From contig JAKULF010000003.1 in assembly GCA_022661535.1 (NCBI GenBank), positions 744,001 through 808,000 on the forward strand: a stretch of 64,000 nt of DNA, read 5' to 3'. Made by a program: the position numbers and the translations under genes. The stretch is from Eutypa lata (taxonomy: Eukaryota > Ascomycota > Sordariomycetes > Xylariales > Diatrypaceae). Below are positions 10,341 to 21,551 of this stretch, in pieces. The notes under the pieces are model-generated. The model had not been told where the DNA came from. It did not search any database and saw nothing but the letters and a program-made list of their open reading frames with translations. The stretch's first letter is position 1. Each line of letters opens with the position of its first letter.

Positions 10341-12532
10341 CTACGGTGGACCTGACTGATCCGGTATGTATTGGAACGCATGTGTGTTGTTTTCCACGTC
10401 AAATCCAACCATACCATTGTCTTCCATCTTCATACGCACTCGGTAGTCTCCGATCCGTTTCGCAATGCCACCGAGCTCGCCCAAACCCTCAGAGGCTTGG
10501 CTCGTTAGCTTCTCGTCAATCTGCATACAGACCGGGAGAAGCACGTCGGATTTCCACGGCCCCACGCCGCTGTGCGCCGTCCGCACCATCTCGATCGCCA
10601 GATACGCCATCATCAGAGCCATCAGCCCAGCGGGATACGCGATCCAGCCCCAGCGGACCACCAGCAGCACCTGGTCGGCCAGCACGGTGCCCCGGTAGCG
10701 CGTCCCGTCCGCGGCCGTGGTGCCGTTGACCCGGACGTCGTTCGTCATGCTCCGGGCCAGCCTCGCGATCCACGCATCCACGTCGTCGAAGCTGTTGTGC
10801 ATGCCCTCGGCGTAGTCGGTCGAGGACAAGACGACGCCCACGGCGCCGTCGGTCGAGACGTTCCCGAAGATCGTGTTGTTCGCGTAGTTCCTCATCGTGT
10901 ACATCTGCATCTCCGCCACGCCGTACGGCTGGTCCGGGTCGACGTTGAAGGATGCCGGGACGTTCGTGAACGTGACGTTGGCGTTCAGGTCGCCGGGCGC
11001 GCCCCGCACCGCCTCCCCCCACGTGGCGACGGTGGTATCGCTCAGCTCGCCCAGCTGCATGCTGACCTCGTGCGCCTGGAGGCAGTACCAGAGGGCGCAC
11101 TCGGCGGCGAGCGACTCGTTGAGGGTGGCCTCGGGAGACTTGCTCCTCGGGATCCCGAGGGCGCCAAACTCGATAATCAAGTTCGGCGCGTCGGAGTTGA
11201 TCATACGGGGGTCCGAGGACTCGAAGACGCGGCCCGATCCCCCGGTTTCGATTTCGAAACTCGTCATGAAATCCGCGTAGCCGCACCATCCCGAAACTGT
11301 GAGGCCGCTTTCCAGGGACAGTCTGCAGTGGTCCGAGTCCATGTAGTCGAACTGAATTTCGTCCGTTAGGTTCACGCAAGAACCACAGACTCCTACCGTT
11401 GGAATAATGGGCCAGGTACAGTTACCCGTCGGACATACGACTTGTGGGATGTCGATATTAGGCGACATGAATCCTTCGTACATGGCGAGCTTTGTAGGTG
11501 CTAATGGGGCCCCTGGCAAACGTTTAGCCATCCACTCACAACGGCAAGCGAATTACAATATACTTACAAGAGGTACTGTAGCCAATGACAGACTTTACCC
11601 ATCTACCGCTACTCACGACTCCAGCCTGGCCTTGCGAGTCGTCTGGCACTCGATCGGTCCGCACGGTGATGAGCTGCTGGGAAAATGTACTGAAAGCCAA
11701 GGACAGAATCGTCAGCGCAGCGCCGAGGCAGCTGATATGTCTAAAGAACTGTCAGTAGTGTTGGCCGAACAACGCATGCTGCAGCCTGCTCACAAGCCCT
11801 TGAATTCCCAAAGCAGCTGGAGGCTGCCCCATGGGCCCCTGGACGCGTCGTCGAACATTTCGAATTCCCTGAGCTTGTGGAATCTCCTGCGGCCGAAATC
11901 GGAAAACCGTATCCACCTGGCCTGGCTGATGACCGAAGCCACGGGGACCATAAAAGCGGCTCGACAGATGGTGGCTAGTATGGCGATCAGACCGTTGAGC
12001 GTGAGAGACGAGTTGGACCACGTGTTCTGAGGCTTCCCGTCATATTCCAACAGTACGCCCACTTGTGCCCCTAAACTAGCCAAGGCTACTATCAAACAAA
12101 TCATTTCAAAGTAGAACCATTTCAGGAGAGTGGTTTTCTTAGGCATGGCAGCTGGTCTGAAATCATTTTTATCGTTGCCGTCGAGGTCATATGCCCCATG
12201 GTACTGAGTATCATCCGGTAGCAGAAATGTGCCACCATGGCTGCTGTCGCGAAAGACCGGGTGGATGTCTACATAACTAGTTAGTCAGTGCCACGAATAG
12301 TCCGCGAATAAAGCACACAAAGGGAGTCGAAAGAAGAAGTCAAGTTGAGCGTACCTTGTAGATGGATCTCTGAGGATTGCGCTGATATTTGTCCTGTTTT
12401 TGGGAGAGCAGTAGAAAAGCTTTCGCTGGGAGCTTGGTTGTAAACAGGGGCGCTGTGATCAAACTCGTGGTTTGGCCATGGCTCCTCCTCCTGTCTTCTT
12501 CGCGTTACCGGATGATAATTGATTGATGTCAT
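10341..12532 (-). CDS. DUF3176-family fungal membrane protein
   Basis: Four-exon model: 12532-12355, 12268-11794, 11740-11568, 11512-10341 (introns 86, 53 and 55 nt; all phases close), giving 665 aa. The N-terminal 60 residues are polar. Three transmembrane segments follow near residues 100-125 (MICLIVALASLGAQVGVLL), 140-165 (LNGLIAILATICRAAFMVP) and 215-240 (ISCLGAALTILSLAFSTFSQ). A long extracytoplasmic domain comes next, with paired cysteines (CPTGNCTWP, VCGSCVNLT, WCGY, ECALWYCLQ) and several N-glycosylation sequons (NCT, NLT, NES, NVT, NNT, NVS, NGT). A last membrane segment (WGWIAYPAGLMALMMAYLAI) precedes a cytoplasmic tail. This arrangement, especially C-x-x-G-N-C-T-W followed by C-x-x-C, is the DUF3176 pattern. 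Function is unknown. The GC-rich last exon contrasts with AT-richer early exons. Confidence 0.85.
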
Positions 12533-13747
12533 GGTTCATCACACTGTTGTATTTGCCGCTATTCGGGAAAAGGAACCGATGGGTCCCAGTAGAGCTTTTT
12601 GTAATGTAAAGAAAACATCATCAACGCATGAATCCTTTCGTAAATCCTATTCCCGGTGTGACCTGCATCAAGGACGTTTGATTTGCCCTACGGCCTCCAC
12701 TCCATTAGGTCTATAAATATCATTTTAGTTAGTGACATGGGGCCCCTTAAGCGAGCATTAACTAAGGGTACAGTACCCACCCCCTGTCTCCTTCCTCTTG
12801 TATTATAGTTTGAGGCTCTGGCGATCCCTTTTTGTTGTTATATCAAGCGTCTGATATTGACTTACAGAGCAGGTATAGTTCTGAGCTGAACAGATTACGC
12901 CCCCAAGATCCTGCAACATCGCCCCCAAACTTCTGGTGCGGCTTATTCCGTATAGTTACATATTTCCTCGGAGTTTAACTTACGCGTCTGTACGTCAATA
13001 AATACCTAATATTGGTGGCAACGGAAAGAGCACATGTACTGTGCTAGTTGTTGACCTACTGAATATAAAACCAGCGAGCGTTCCTTTCTCCAAACAGGCG
13101 GTCTCGGTAGGATTTCCTTCTTAATATCGTCCAAGTACTCTGATTCTTTTGTCTTCAGTTCCAGCAAAAATATAGTTTACGTCAACAATGATTGGCAAAA
13201 CGAGTACATGTATATATGGTTGCGTATTTACTGTTATGATCGAATTCTAAAAATCTATAATTCAAGTTGTCTTTAACTTTATAGTGTAAATACAAAGATC
13301 ACAGCAAGTTATGTCTTACTAACAAGGTTAGTAATTGATTAAACAATATTAAAAGGAATAATTTTAAAATTATCTTCGGGTAATATTTCCGTTAATTTAC
13401 AGATCATTGTCATTCCGCTGAACTCATTTCATTCTTTCACTCGACATGTAACAAGATTTTGACAGGCTGAATCCGGAAAACTCTAACTACCTCGCGTGTC
13501 TTGGCAGGCGGGATCTCCCGCTATAAGCAAGTGCAAGCGCATAAGTAATTCTAATTGACCGTAGGGCGCGCACGATAATTCCAACAAGTCTAGCTTGACT
13601 CATAGATAATATTCCAAGAATGCTGCAGAGTATTTATATACTAAAGTTGTTTATAGAATATTCCTATTTAATTTCCACTTATCCTTCCTTCATACACGTC
13701 AACATACCAAAACGCGGATTTAATGCACCGCATCTTATCTCAAAAAC
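12533..13747. other. AT-rich intergenic region
   Basis: Spacer between the divergent DUF3176 and GNAT genes. The stretch 13160-13700 is clearly AT-rich with short A/T runs. No gene or repeat supported. A C/A-rich leader (13680-13747) precedes the GNAT start. Confidence 0.5.
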
Positions 13748-14377
13748 ATGACCGTCTCTTTAGACCCGAACAACAATGTCGTGGAGCCGGTGACGGAAGG
13801 TCAAATACCAGAAACATCAAAAACCACACCATCATCTAATTCAACATCAAATGTAAAGCTCACCGAGGCAACACCAGCCGATGCACCGGCAATGGCGTCA
13901 CTAGGCACTAAGATATTTACGGAGAGCTTTGGGTACTCGATACCGCCTGGCGATCTAGCCGCCTTCCTCGGGGTTACATACTCCGCAGGGGCGTTTGAGA
14001 CAGAGATGCAGAGCCCGCAAATCTCGACCTGGACGGCGAAGGACTCAGAAGGAACTCTCCTCGGATTCGTTCAACTAGTCCGGGGTATAACGGACGACAG
14101 CCTAGGGTCTGAGGATCCGGCCGAGCTTGCGCATCTTCATCGACTCTATGTTGATACCAATGTTCATGGGGGCGGCATCGGAACTAAGCTCATCGCTGTG
14201 GTGGAAGACAGAGCACGAGCTGAAGGGTTTAAGAAGTTGTGGTTGACAGTGTGGCAGGAGAATACAAAGGCTCGGCGGTTGTATGAGAGACTTGGATTCG
14301 TAAAGGTTGGCAAGACGGACTTCGTCATCGGGAAGTGTGTGCAGTGGGACTGGGCTATGATCAAGGATTTGAGATGA
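13748..14377 (+). CDS. GNAT-family N-acetyltransferase
   Basis: Single-exon 209-aa protein. Residues 1-33 are a Thr/Ser/Asn-rich, probably disordered N-terminus. The GNAT domain starts at VKLTEATPADAPAM (motif C-like). Strand beta4 and motif A are plain: LHRLYVDTNVHGGGIGTKLI, with the acetyl-CoA pyrophosphate-binding R/Q-x-x-G-x-G/A loop represented by H-G-G-G-I-G. Motif B is ENTKARRLYERLGFVKVG. Such proteins transfer the acetyl group of acetyl-CoA to an amine; the substrate (small molecule or protein) cannot be told from the sequence. The length is normal for small GNATs of the RimI/PhnO kind. The ATG at 13748 is preceded by an A-rich context (AAAAACATGA). Confidence 0.88.
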   Translation: MTVSLDPNNNVVEPVTEGQIPETSKTTPSSNSTSNVKLTEATPADAPAMASLGTKIFTESFGYSIPPGDLAAFLGVTYSAGAFETEMQSPQISTWTAKDSEGTLLGFVQLVRGITDDSLGSEDPAELAHLHRLYVDTNVHGGGIGTKLIAVVEDRARAEGFKKLWLTVWQENTKARRLYERLGFVKVGKTDFVIGKCVQWDWAMIKDLR

Positions 14378-15414
14378 CAAGGCATCGACACGTCTAGACA
14401 AAGGTTGAAAATGCCAATGAGATGGTTACAACAATCCCAGATGAAGAAATCACCATGAGACCTCATTAATATTCTAGGATAAATCCCGTATTAATAAGAC
14501 AATTTGTACTGGATTAACTATCGAAGGCAAAATTTAGTTGCCTACTACAGAAACTGCGATATCTATTTGACTAATTATATTTTGAATTAAGTCGAGCTAA
14601 TATTCGTACATTTGAAATGCCTTCAGGCAGAATGATGTGGGATTCTGAAACATCTGTTTAATGTTTCAAGACACGAATGCTGTCGCGCTGTGAGACCAGT
14701 CGTGACGCAGAGTATAAGCAACCGCTGGTAGCATACGTTACGTGTAGATATTTCCCAGGAGTCAAGGAAATTATACTTAGTAGAGTCGAATGCTAGTCCC
14801 TACATCTTCGGTCGATAAGTCTAATAAGCCGGGATAGCTCCGCAAGCGTATTCCGCGCTGGGGAACATTGTTTGTTTGTCGTGGAATGGAAGTGCAGCAT
14901 CAGAATCTTGAGAAGGGACACATCGGAAATGAACAAAAGCATTGGGGCGAATACGACACAAACGTCGAGAATGTTTGGGTCGAACGCTTCTGATACGTTT
15001 CGTGATCTTGTTCTTTATGACAGTGTGGTTAAAGTCATCTATATCATGTATCATATTACATGATGTATGAGAACGCCTCTAGAGATAACCGAGGATGGAG
15101 TTAGAGAATAAGAGTCGAGGGGAAAGGCTATGTTTCTAGCTGAGTAAGGTCTGTCCAGATTTTCACATATGATATGGAGACAAAATGAGGAGTTACACAA
15201 GATTTTGAAAGATAAGAGGTAAATACTCAGCTTTACATAAACGACGGGAGACTACCTTCTAGACTCAAGGAATTTTAGTTAAGCGCGACACCGGGAGTGG
15301 AAGGATGTCAACAAAGAAGCTCGCATCCGGCCACATAGCACTCCACACAGAATTCAAGTAACATTTCCTAAAACGCAACAATTTAACAATACATCCCCTT
15401 ACCCCTTAACCCCC
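14378..15414. other. intergenic region between convergent genes
   Basis: Between GNAT (+) and the DUF3500 gene (-). AT-leaning; short ORFs only (for example 14872-15063) with no motif. The 40 bases just beyond the DUF3500 stop (15375-15420) are a C-rich TTACCCC-type repeat. Confidence 0.5.
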
Positions 15415-16850
15415 TTACCCCTCCCAAACATACTCCTGCTCGAGCCCCTCAATCTGACTCCGCAGCGCAAACCCGTAATCCCCCGCATTCGGCGTGCGCA
15501 GCAGCGTGTGGACGTGGAACTTAGCGGGCTCGGCATTGCCCAGGAAGACGCCGGAGTGGTGGTCGAACTCGACGATGACGACGGGGCTCTGGACGCGGTA
15601 GTAGAAGGGGTCGTCGTCGCCGAAGCCGCCGATCCAGCTGAAGTAGGTCTCGGCGAAGCGGTCGGCGCAGTCCCGCAGGCGCAGCTCCCGCGCCCGCTGC
15701 GGGAGGTACAGCAGGTACTGGTTCAGGATGCGCGTCACGAGGCCCTGCTGGGCGGCGCTCAGCTCCGAGACGACGATCCCCTCGTACGGCACGACGCGGT
15801 TGTCGCGGTACGCGCCGCACAGGTGGCGCTGGTCGTCGTGGTTCCAGCGGCCCTTCGGCATGGCGGGGTCCTTCATCAGCGCGTAGGTCTGCGCCCTCCC
15901 CTGCAGCTCCGGGCCCAGGCTCTGCATCAGCTCGAGGCCGAGGCGCTCCTCCTCGTCGAGGATCCGCGTCCCCTTCCAGGGCCCCGCGTCGATCACGTTG
16001 GGCTCGGCGCCCGTGAACCAGGGCGAGATCACGATCTGGCCGCGGTGCAGGAAGACGCTGAGGCACAGGTGGTGGCCGTAGAAGGAGAAGCCCCAGGGGC
16101 GCGTGGCCGAGGGCTCAGCGCCGAAGAGCACGAAGTTGTAGCTGTGCTCGTTCATGACGGCGGGCCCGCCCACCAGCTCGCCCAGGAAGTGGTTGATGCG
16201 CATGGCGGCGACGGCCTTGGCGTAGCCCTCGGGGGACAGCGCCGCCTCCAGGACCCGGAGCGCGGCGTCGCGCAGCGACGGCGCGACCTGGTCGAGCCGG
16301 ATCCCCTTGTCGCTCAGCAGGAACTCCGGGTTCGACCACGTGCGCCACTCCGGCGAGTCGAGGTGCAGGACCGTCTGGCGCTTCTGCTCCACGCTCAGCT
16401 GCGCCACCACGGCGTTCGCGGCTGCGACGATGCTGTCGATTGGCACGCCTTCGTCGCGCAGCTTGAATAGATCCGGCCGTACGTTTCCTGTGCTCTCGTC
16501 TATTAGTTCCTCGCGTAGGTTTTAGGTTTCGCCGTTACTCCCCCATCTGTTTTTCGGGGGTATAATACAAGAGCAGCACAGCATGTAGGTGACTCAGAGA
16601 AATAAAACCGGGGAGTTAACCCACCATCATTTGTGACGCCTTTGAAAGGCTCCTCAAGAAGTTTTCGCCAATGTGTATACAGACCATAAAGCCATGGCGG
16701 GCGATGCTTCTCTGTAAGCTCCTTTGCATGGCTGTATGCATCGCACTGCGCCAGAGTGGTGAAGCGCGGACTGCTAAGGTCAGGCAGGTATCGGCGGAAA
16801 TCGCCGTGCTGCGAGTTTTGTTTCGCCGGGGACGTCATTGTCAGCCGCAA
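15415..16850 (-). CDS. DUF3500-family protein
   Basis: Two-exon model: exon 1 16850-16625 and exon 2 16499-15415, intron 16624-16500 (125 nt), about 436 aa. The start could also be the Met at 16838. Exon 1 ends with EEPFKGVTND, and exon 2 opens with DESTGNVRPDLF then L-R-D-E-G-V-P, the usual DUF3500 order. Conserved blocks: W-x-x-W-x-N-P-E, INHFLGELVGGPAVMNEHSY, WGFSFYGHHLCLSV, and, near the end, EFDHHSGVFLG and PAKFHVHTLLRTPNAGDYG. The cluster of His residues (GHH, DHH, HVH) is typical and suggests metal binding, which is inference only. No signal peptide, so probably cytosolic. DUF3500 proteins occur in bacteria and fungi without a proven reaction. Exon 2 is very GC-rich, exon 1 is not; the acceptor site is chosen by phase and family match. 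Confidence 0.8.
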
Positions 16851-19800
16851 TAATTTCCTGGTAATTTTTTAATGGGCCTGAGGACTTCGTTGATATTAAA
16901 TGGCCGAGGGTGGGTGACCAGTCTTCCCGAGGAGGAGGAGTCGTCAGTAGTTATTGTCAAAAGCTCTTGAGAAAGCCAGTTACTGATACGAATTCGGTCT
17001 TGCCAATGCTGCTATGAACGAGTATTTAAAAGCACTTATCTAGTTGTTAAGCCTTGGTAATTTCCAGGGAATGGAATATAAAATCGCCGCAACTACGAAA
17101 TAGCTAAGAGAATCACGGCATTTGTTCAAAGGGGTCTTAAAAGAATGCCCGCAACGCCCCGCCATCGCCGTAGTGGGACGACAGACTGCTAGGGCGAGGC
17201 GGGGGTGAGGAATGTGGAGCCGATCTGTCCGGCTGGTCGATCGGCTAGTAAAATAAAACCATCTTAGAGGTACATAAGGTATGTAGGTATGCCTTCGTTT
17301 TATTGTAATAACATTAAGTGGAGGATATGATAAAGATGCCGTTGTACTAATGAGAACAGGGAAATACATATATCAAGCAAATGTACGGACTTGAGATATA
17401 TTCAAAGCTATATCGGAGACCCCGGCCCAGGTATAGTTCGATATCAGGATTGCATGCCAAGTGAACCAGAATTCGATCACTTAACGTAGCTATATCAAAC
17501 CACCCCCTAAGGTTCACAGCACTGGATAGCTGCTCAAAGAAATTATCCGTTGGCCATTCACTGTAATCACATTTTAACCTTACAAGTTATTAAGAGCGCC
17601 TTCATTCTGGGTTCTATGATCCTACGGGGTTATAGAGCCAGATGGATGAAGAGGTTATCTTTCTCAAGATCGGTCTCAGGGATAAGTTTCGTAGGGAGAC
17701 GAACTCGTCCTGCTACCAACGGAGCAACCATAACTTGTTGTTCCCATTATTAACAGCATGTTGGGTATCGCTTCAACCACGAGGATGTAGGAGTGTGACC
17801 CTTGCAGCAATCTGCATAGAAGGGTTAAGCACACAATATAGTGGGCTGTCGAATAAACGAAGGCTATACGGTAGATCTGCACGCAAGGTGACTTTGCTGG
17901 GGCTATTGAAAGAGTGAGCCCTAAGTTTCGTCATCGTCTAAATGCTCTGCTGGGGAGATCCGCGGCATCAGTAGTACCATCCGCATGCGCGCCCGGTATA
18001 TGAATGGACATTATGTGACGGGTCACCCTAGCTCGCTGGTTCCCAGATCTGGGCCGTCATTTGGCATTGTTCAAAGTCTGGGGCCGTGACGATGAAAGCA
18101 TCTGTAGCCTTCTTTCTATACTCGGCTTGGCCACTTCCCCGAGCAAAAAAAAAATTGCCCGGGGAAATAAGGCAGCACAGTTAACTAGTTGATGGGAGAG
18201 TATGAACTTGATGTGAAAGTATTGTGAGATCAGGAGCATCACGGTAGCCTGATACTGCTCCAATATGGTGCTGATCCAACTCAACCCTATGCGGCGGCTG
18301 TGTCTCGTGATATGCCGCTACTGACAACCATCTGATTACCTAATTCGATACCCAGGCTGGTCAGTGCTTACTGGTACCTAGAGGCATCAGTGCGCTCTAG
18401 ATCTGATGCCAATACCATGATGCTTCGTCAAAATAGCGTTTCTCATATCCGTTGGCTCGTTCGGAATAGAATGTCTTGCGCGGGTCCTGCTGAGACATAG
18501 TCTTGAGTCCAACTTTTCAACATCATGTCTAGGTGATACGGCGGTGCTAGCTGCGGGTATTGTAAGTATGAATCCTCTAGCTAGGAGTTCACAAGCGACC
18601 GACAAGATCTCATCTCATCTCATCCTGTCCAACTGCGAGACCTGAGAACGGTGATATTTTCACAATGGCTTTCATGGAGTATGCCGAAATCCGTGAGATG
18701 GGATGACGAAGAAGGGGGTAAGGAAGGAGGGAAAGAAAGAGGGAAAGTAACTAGAAGAAAAAGAAGGATAGGCATTAGTCCACCTCGGAAGGCCATGCTC
18801 TTTTAGGCAAGTATGCATATCCACGGTATTCCCGCTGCTACCTTGTATTGTACAACACGGGTGATAGTGGGGTTCGCTCAGATCTGGAATTTGGAATTCT
18901 AACTATAATTATGTATGCAGACTAAATACCAAAGGCGATGTATCATGATTATGTACCTGTCTTACAGTTTTCATTATATAACATCATGTACGATTGTTGT
19001 GAGCAAGTACTCTGCTGTTTTTTTTTTTTTAATCATTCCTTTAGACCGGTACGAATCTTTGCCGGGTGGGACTTAATTAGTGAGATAAAAGCGCGACGTC
19101 AAGGACCTGCTGCTGCTACCCGTTTTATTATATGAAGAACATGCTAGAGAGAGTCTATTGTAAAGCCCATAAGAAACGATGTAAAACAGAAATTATTCGA
19201 TCAGTCTTAAACAACCGATAGTTAAGAGTTCCAACAGGACGATGAGGCTCTCGGCCCAGACACGGGTCACAAATTCCGTCTCGATAGCGTGTTCTAGTGA
19301 GCCGTTTAGTGGCCGTCAACCGCTATAGTTGAGTTTTAACACGTGCATTCGGGCCGCAGCTTCCCTCTACGGCAAGCGATCTGGCCATCCAGTACACCTG
19401 ATTGGATCAACCGTTCCAACAAAGCTTAGCGGCGAGAAAGAAAAAAGTTTTTAGCGGAACCTGAAGGCTTGTTTTCTCGCCGCGTACTGCCGTTTTTACT
19501 TTTTACAGCCAACACTCACACTCTTCAAATCACACGTTGTAAAGATCAAGTCGAGATTTATCGTGGCCGCCGCGGATCAGAAAATTTCAATGGGGACCCT
19601 CGGTCAGAACTAGATCCCCACCACAGGAGGACTAGAGAATTTTTCCTCCCATAATGGGTGTCCAGAGAACTGAGGCAGTCGGCCACGCCCGAAAGCCGTC
19701 CTGCCGTCGTTATATTTATATGTACATAGTGACCATTAGTTCCTCCGACTCGTGGATGTTGTGACTAATGTTTTGCTACTTTTGACACATTCGTGAAGCT

Positions 19801-19958
19801 CTTACCAAGTCAAGTAGCGGGTTTTGCCCTCCATTATCGGTTTACCCCAGATCGAAACCTCGAGGGGTTGAAGAAGAAGAAAAAAACAAGGGCAATCGTC
19901 AAAACTTATTATTTTTTTTTAATATTCCTCGCTCCCCCAAGCAAAAGCTTCCTCCTAA
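16851..19958. other. gene-poor stretch
   Basis: About 3.1 kb with no supported gene. Short ORFs (for example 17642-17917) lack motifs and overlap on both strands. Small features: a TCTCATC triple repeat near 18605-18625, an A/G-only tract at 18705-18770, T and A runs near 19020 and 19912. The last 450 bases probably hold the permease promoter and leader. Confidence 0.45.
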
Positions 19959-21551
19959 ATGCACAAAGCAAGCATGGACAGCGGCCCCTTCCACAGCAGC
20001 AGCGGCGGCGCGGAGAAGCCATCGGCCAAGAGCTCGGTCGGCCTCAAGACGACAACGTCGCCCAATGGGTCGCAGGAGGACATCGAGGCGGGCGGCGCCG
20101 ACGAGCTGCACCGGAACCTGCACAGCCACCACCTGCAGTTCCTGGCGATCGGCGGGACGATAGGCACGGGCCTGTTCCTGGGGAGCGGCGAGGCGCTGGC
20201 GACGTCGGGCCCCGTCGGGTGCCTGGTCGCCTTCATCTTCGTGGGCGCCATCGTGTACTCCGTCATGGTGAGCCTGAGCGAGATGGCCGCCTACATCCCC
20301 GTGGCGGGGTCGTTCACCGTCTACGCGTCGCGGTTCGTCGACCCGTCGCTGGGCTTCGCCATGGGGTGGACGTACTGGTTCAGCTGGTCCATCACGTTCG
20401 CGCTGGAGCTCGTCGCCGCCAGCCTCATCATCCAGTACTGGGACGCGGGCATCAGCATGGCCATCTTCGTCGCCGTCTTCTGGGCCGTCTTCACCGGCCT
20501 CAACTTCCTGCCCATCCGCTGGTTCGGCGAGTTCGAGATGTGGTTCGCCAGCATCAAGGTCGTCACCATCGTCGGCTTCATCATCTTCGCCATCTGCGTT
20601 GACGCCGGGGTCGGCCGGGAGGGCTACCTCGGCTTCAAGGCCTGGGTGGACCCCGGCCCCTTCGCCGAGTCCATCGTTTCCGGCTCCACCGGCAAGTTCG
20701 TCGGGTTCTGGTCCGTCCTGGTAACCGCCGGTTTCTCGTACCAGGGCACCGAGCTCGTCGGCGTCGGTGCCGGCGAGGCCCGGGATCCGGCGAAGAGCGT
20801 CCCGTCCGCGGTCCGCTGGACGTTCTGGGGCATTTTCAGCCTGTTCGTCGCCACGATCTTCTTCATCGGCCTGTTGGTCCCGTACGACACCCCGGAGCTC
20901 CTCATCGGCACGAGCGATGCTTCGGCCTCACCGCTGGTCATCGCCGCCAACCTCGCCGGCATCCCGGTCCTGCCGCACATCATCAACGCCGTGCTCCTGA
21001 CGGCCGTGCTATCGGCCGCGAACTCGAACGTCTACTCGGGGAGCCGGATCCTCGTGGCCCTGGCGCAGGAGAAGCACGCCCCGGCCTTCATCAGCCGGAC
21101 GAACCGGTTCGGCACCCCGTATTTCGCGGTGGCGCTGACCTCGGCGGTCGGCCTGCTCGGGTTCCTCAACCTCTCGTCGGGGGGCAGCGACGTCTTCAAC
21201 TGGCTCCTGAACATCGTCTCGATCGCGGGCTTCATCACCTGGTCCTCCATCAGCATCTGCCACCTGCGGTTCATGAACGTCCTGGCGGACCGGAACATGC
21301 CGCGACAGATGCTGCCCTACATGGCGCCCATGCAGCCGTACTTCAGCTGGTTCGGCCTCTTCTTCTGCGTCCTCATCCTGCTGACGAACGGGTTCACCGT
21401 GTTCATGGAGTGGAGCACCAGCGATTTCTTCGCTGCTTACATCAGTCTTATCCTGTGGGTCGTGCTGTTCGTAGGCCACAAGCTGATATTTTGGACGAAG
21501 CCGGTCAGGTTAGCGGATGTGGATTTGGATAGCGATCGGGTGAAGGCATAG
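19959..21551 (+). CDS. amino-acid permease (APC superfamily, fungal YAT type)
   Basis: Intronless 530-aa plasma-membrane transporter. After a 55-residue polar N-terminus, LQFLAIGGTIGTGLFLGSG (about residues 60-78) is the family's TM1 substrate-binding G-T-I-G-T-G-L-F loop. Twelve hydrophobic segments can be followed. Further family marks are SEMAAYIPVAGSF in TM3, GWTYWFSWSITFALEL in TM4, SYQGTELVGVGAGEARDPAKSVPSA in the TM6-loop, and ANSNVYSGSRILVALAQEKHAP in TM8. It most resembles broad-specificity Gap1/Dip5-type permeases, but the substrate cannot be assigned. A second Met (residue 6) is also possible. The coding region is very GC-rich, with C or G at nearly all third positions, suggesting high expression or codon optimisation. 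No downstream partner gene. Confidence 0.9.
   Translation: MHKASMDSGPFHSSSGGAEKPSAKSSVGLKTTTSPNGSQEDIEAGGADELHRNLHSHHLQFLAIGGTIGTGLFLGSGEALATSGPVGCLVAFIFVGAIVYSVMVSLSEMAAYIPVAGSFTVYASRFVDPSLGFAMGWTYWFSWSITFALELVAASLIIQYWDAGISMAIFVAVFWAVFTGLNFLPIRWFGEFEMWFASIKVVTIVGFIIFAICVDAGVGREGYLGFKAWVDPGPFAESIVSGSTGKFVGFWSVLVTAGFSYQGTELVGVGAGEARDPAKSVPSAVRWTFWGIFSLFVATIFFIGLLVPYDTPELLIGTSDASASPLVIAANLAGIPVLPHIINAVLLTAVLSAANSNVYSGSRILVALAQEKHAPAFISRTNRFGTPYFAVALTSAVGLLGFLNLSSGGSDVFNWLLNIVSIAGFITWSSISICHLRFMNVLADRNMPRQMLPYMAPMQPYFSWFGLFFCVLILLTNGFTVFMEWSTSDFFAAYISLILWVVLFVGHKLIFWTKPVRLADVDLDSDRVKA

Noticed and set aside
10516..11379. Overlapping frames on both strands within the DUF3176 last exon
   Set aside because: Arg/Gly/Asp-rich shadows of a GC-rich exon; the DUF3176 frame has the Cys pairs, sequons and TM helix.
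15508..16470. 320-codon plus-strand frame opposite the DUF3500 gene
   Set aside because: Antisense shadow caused by high third-position GC; low-complexity Val/Ala/Gln/His product.
19793..20602. 269-codon frame overlapping the permease start
   Set aside because: Arg/His/Gly-rich out-of-frame reading of the permease coding sequence.
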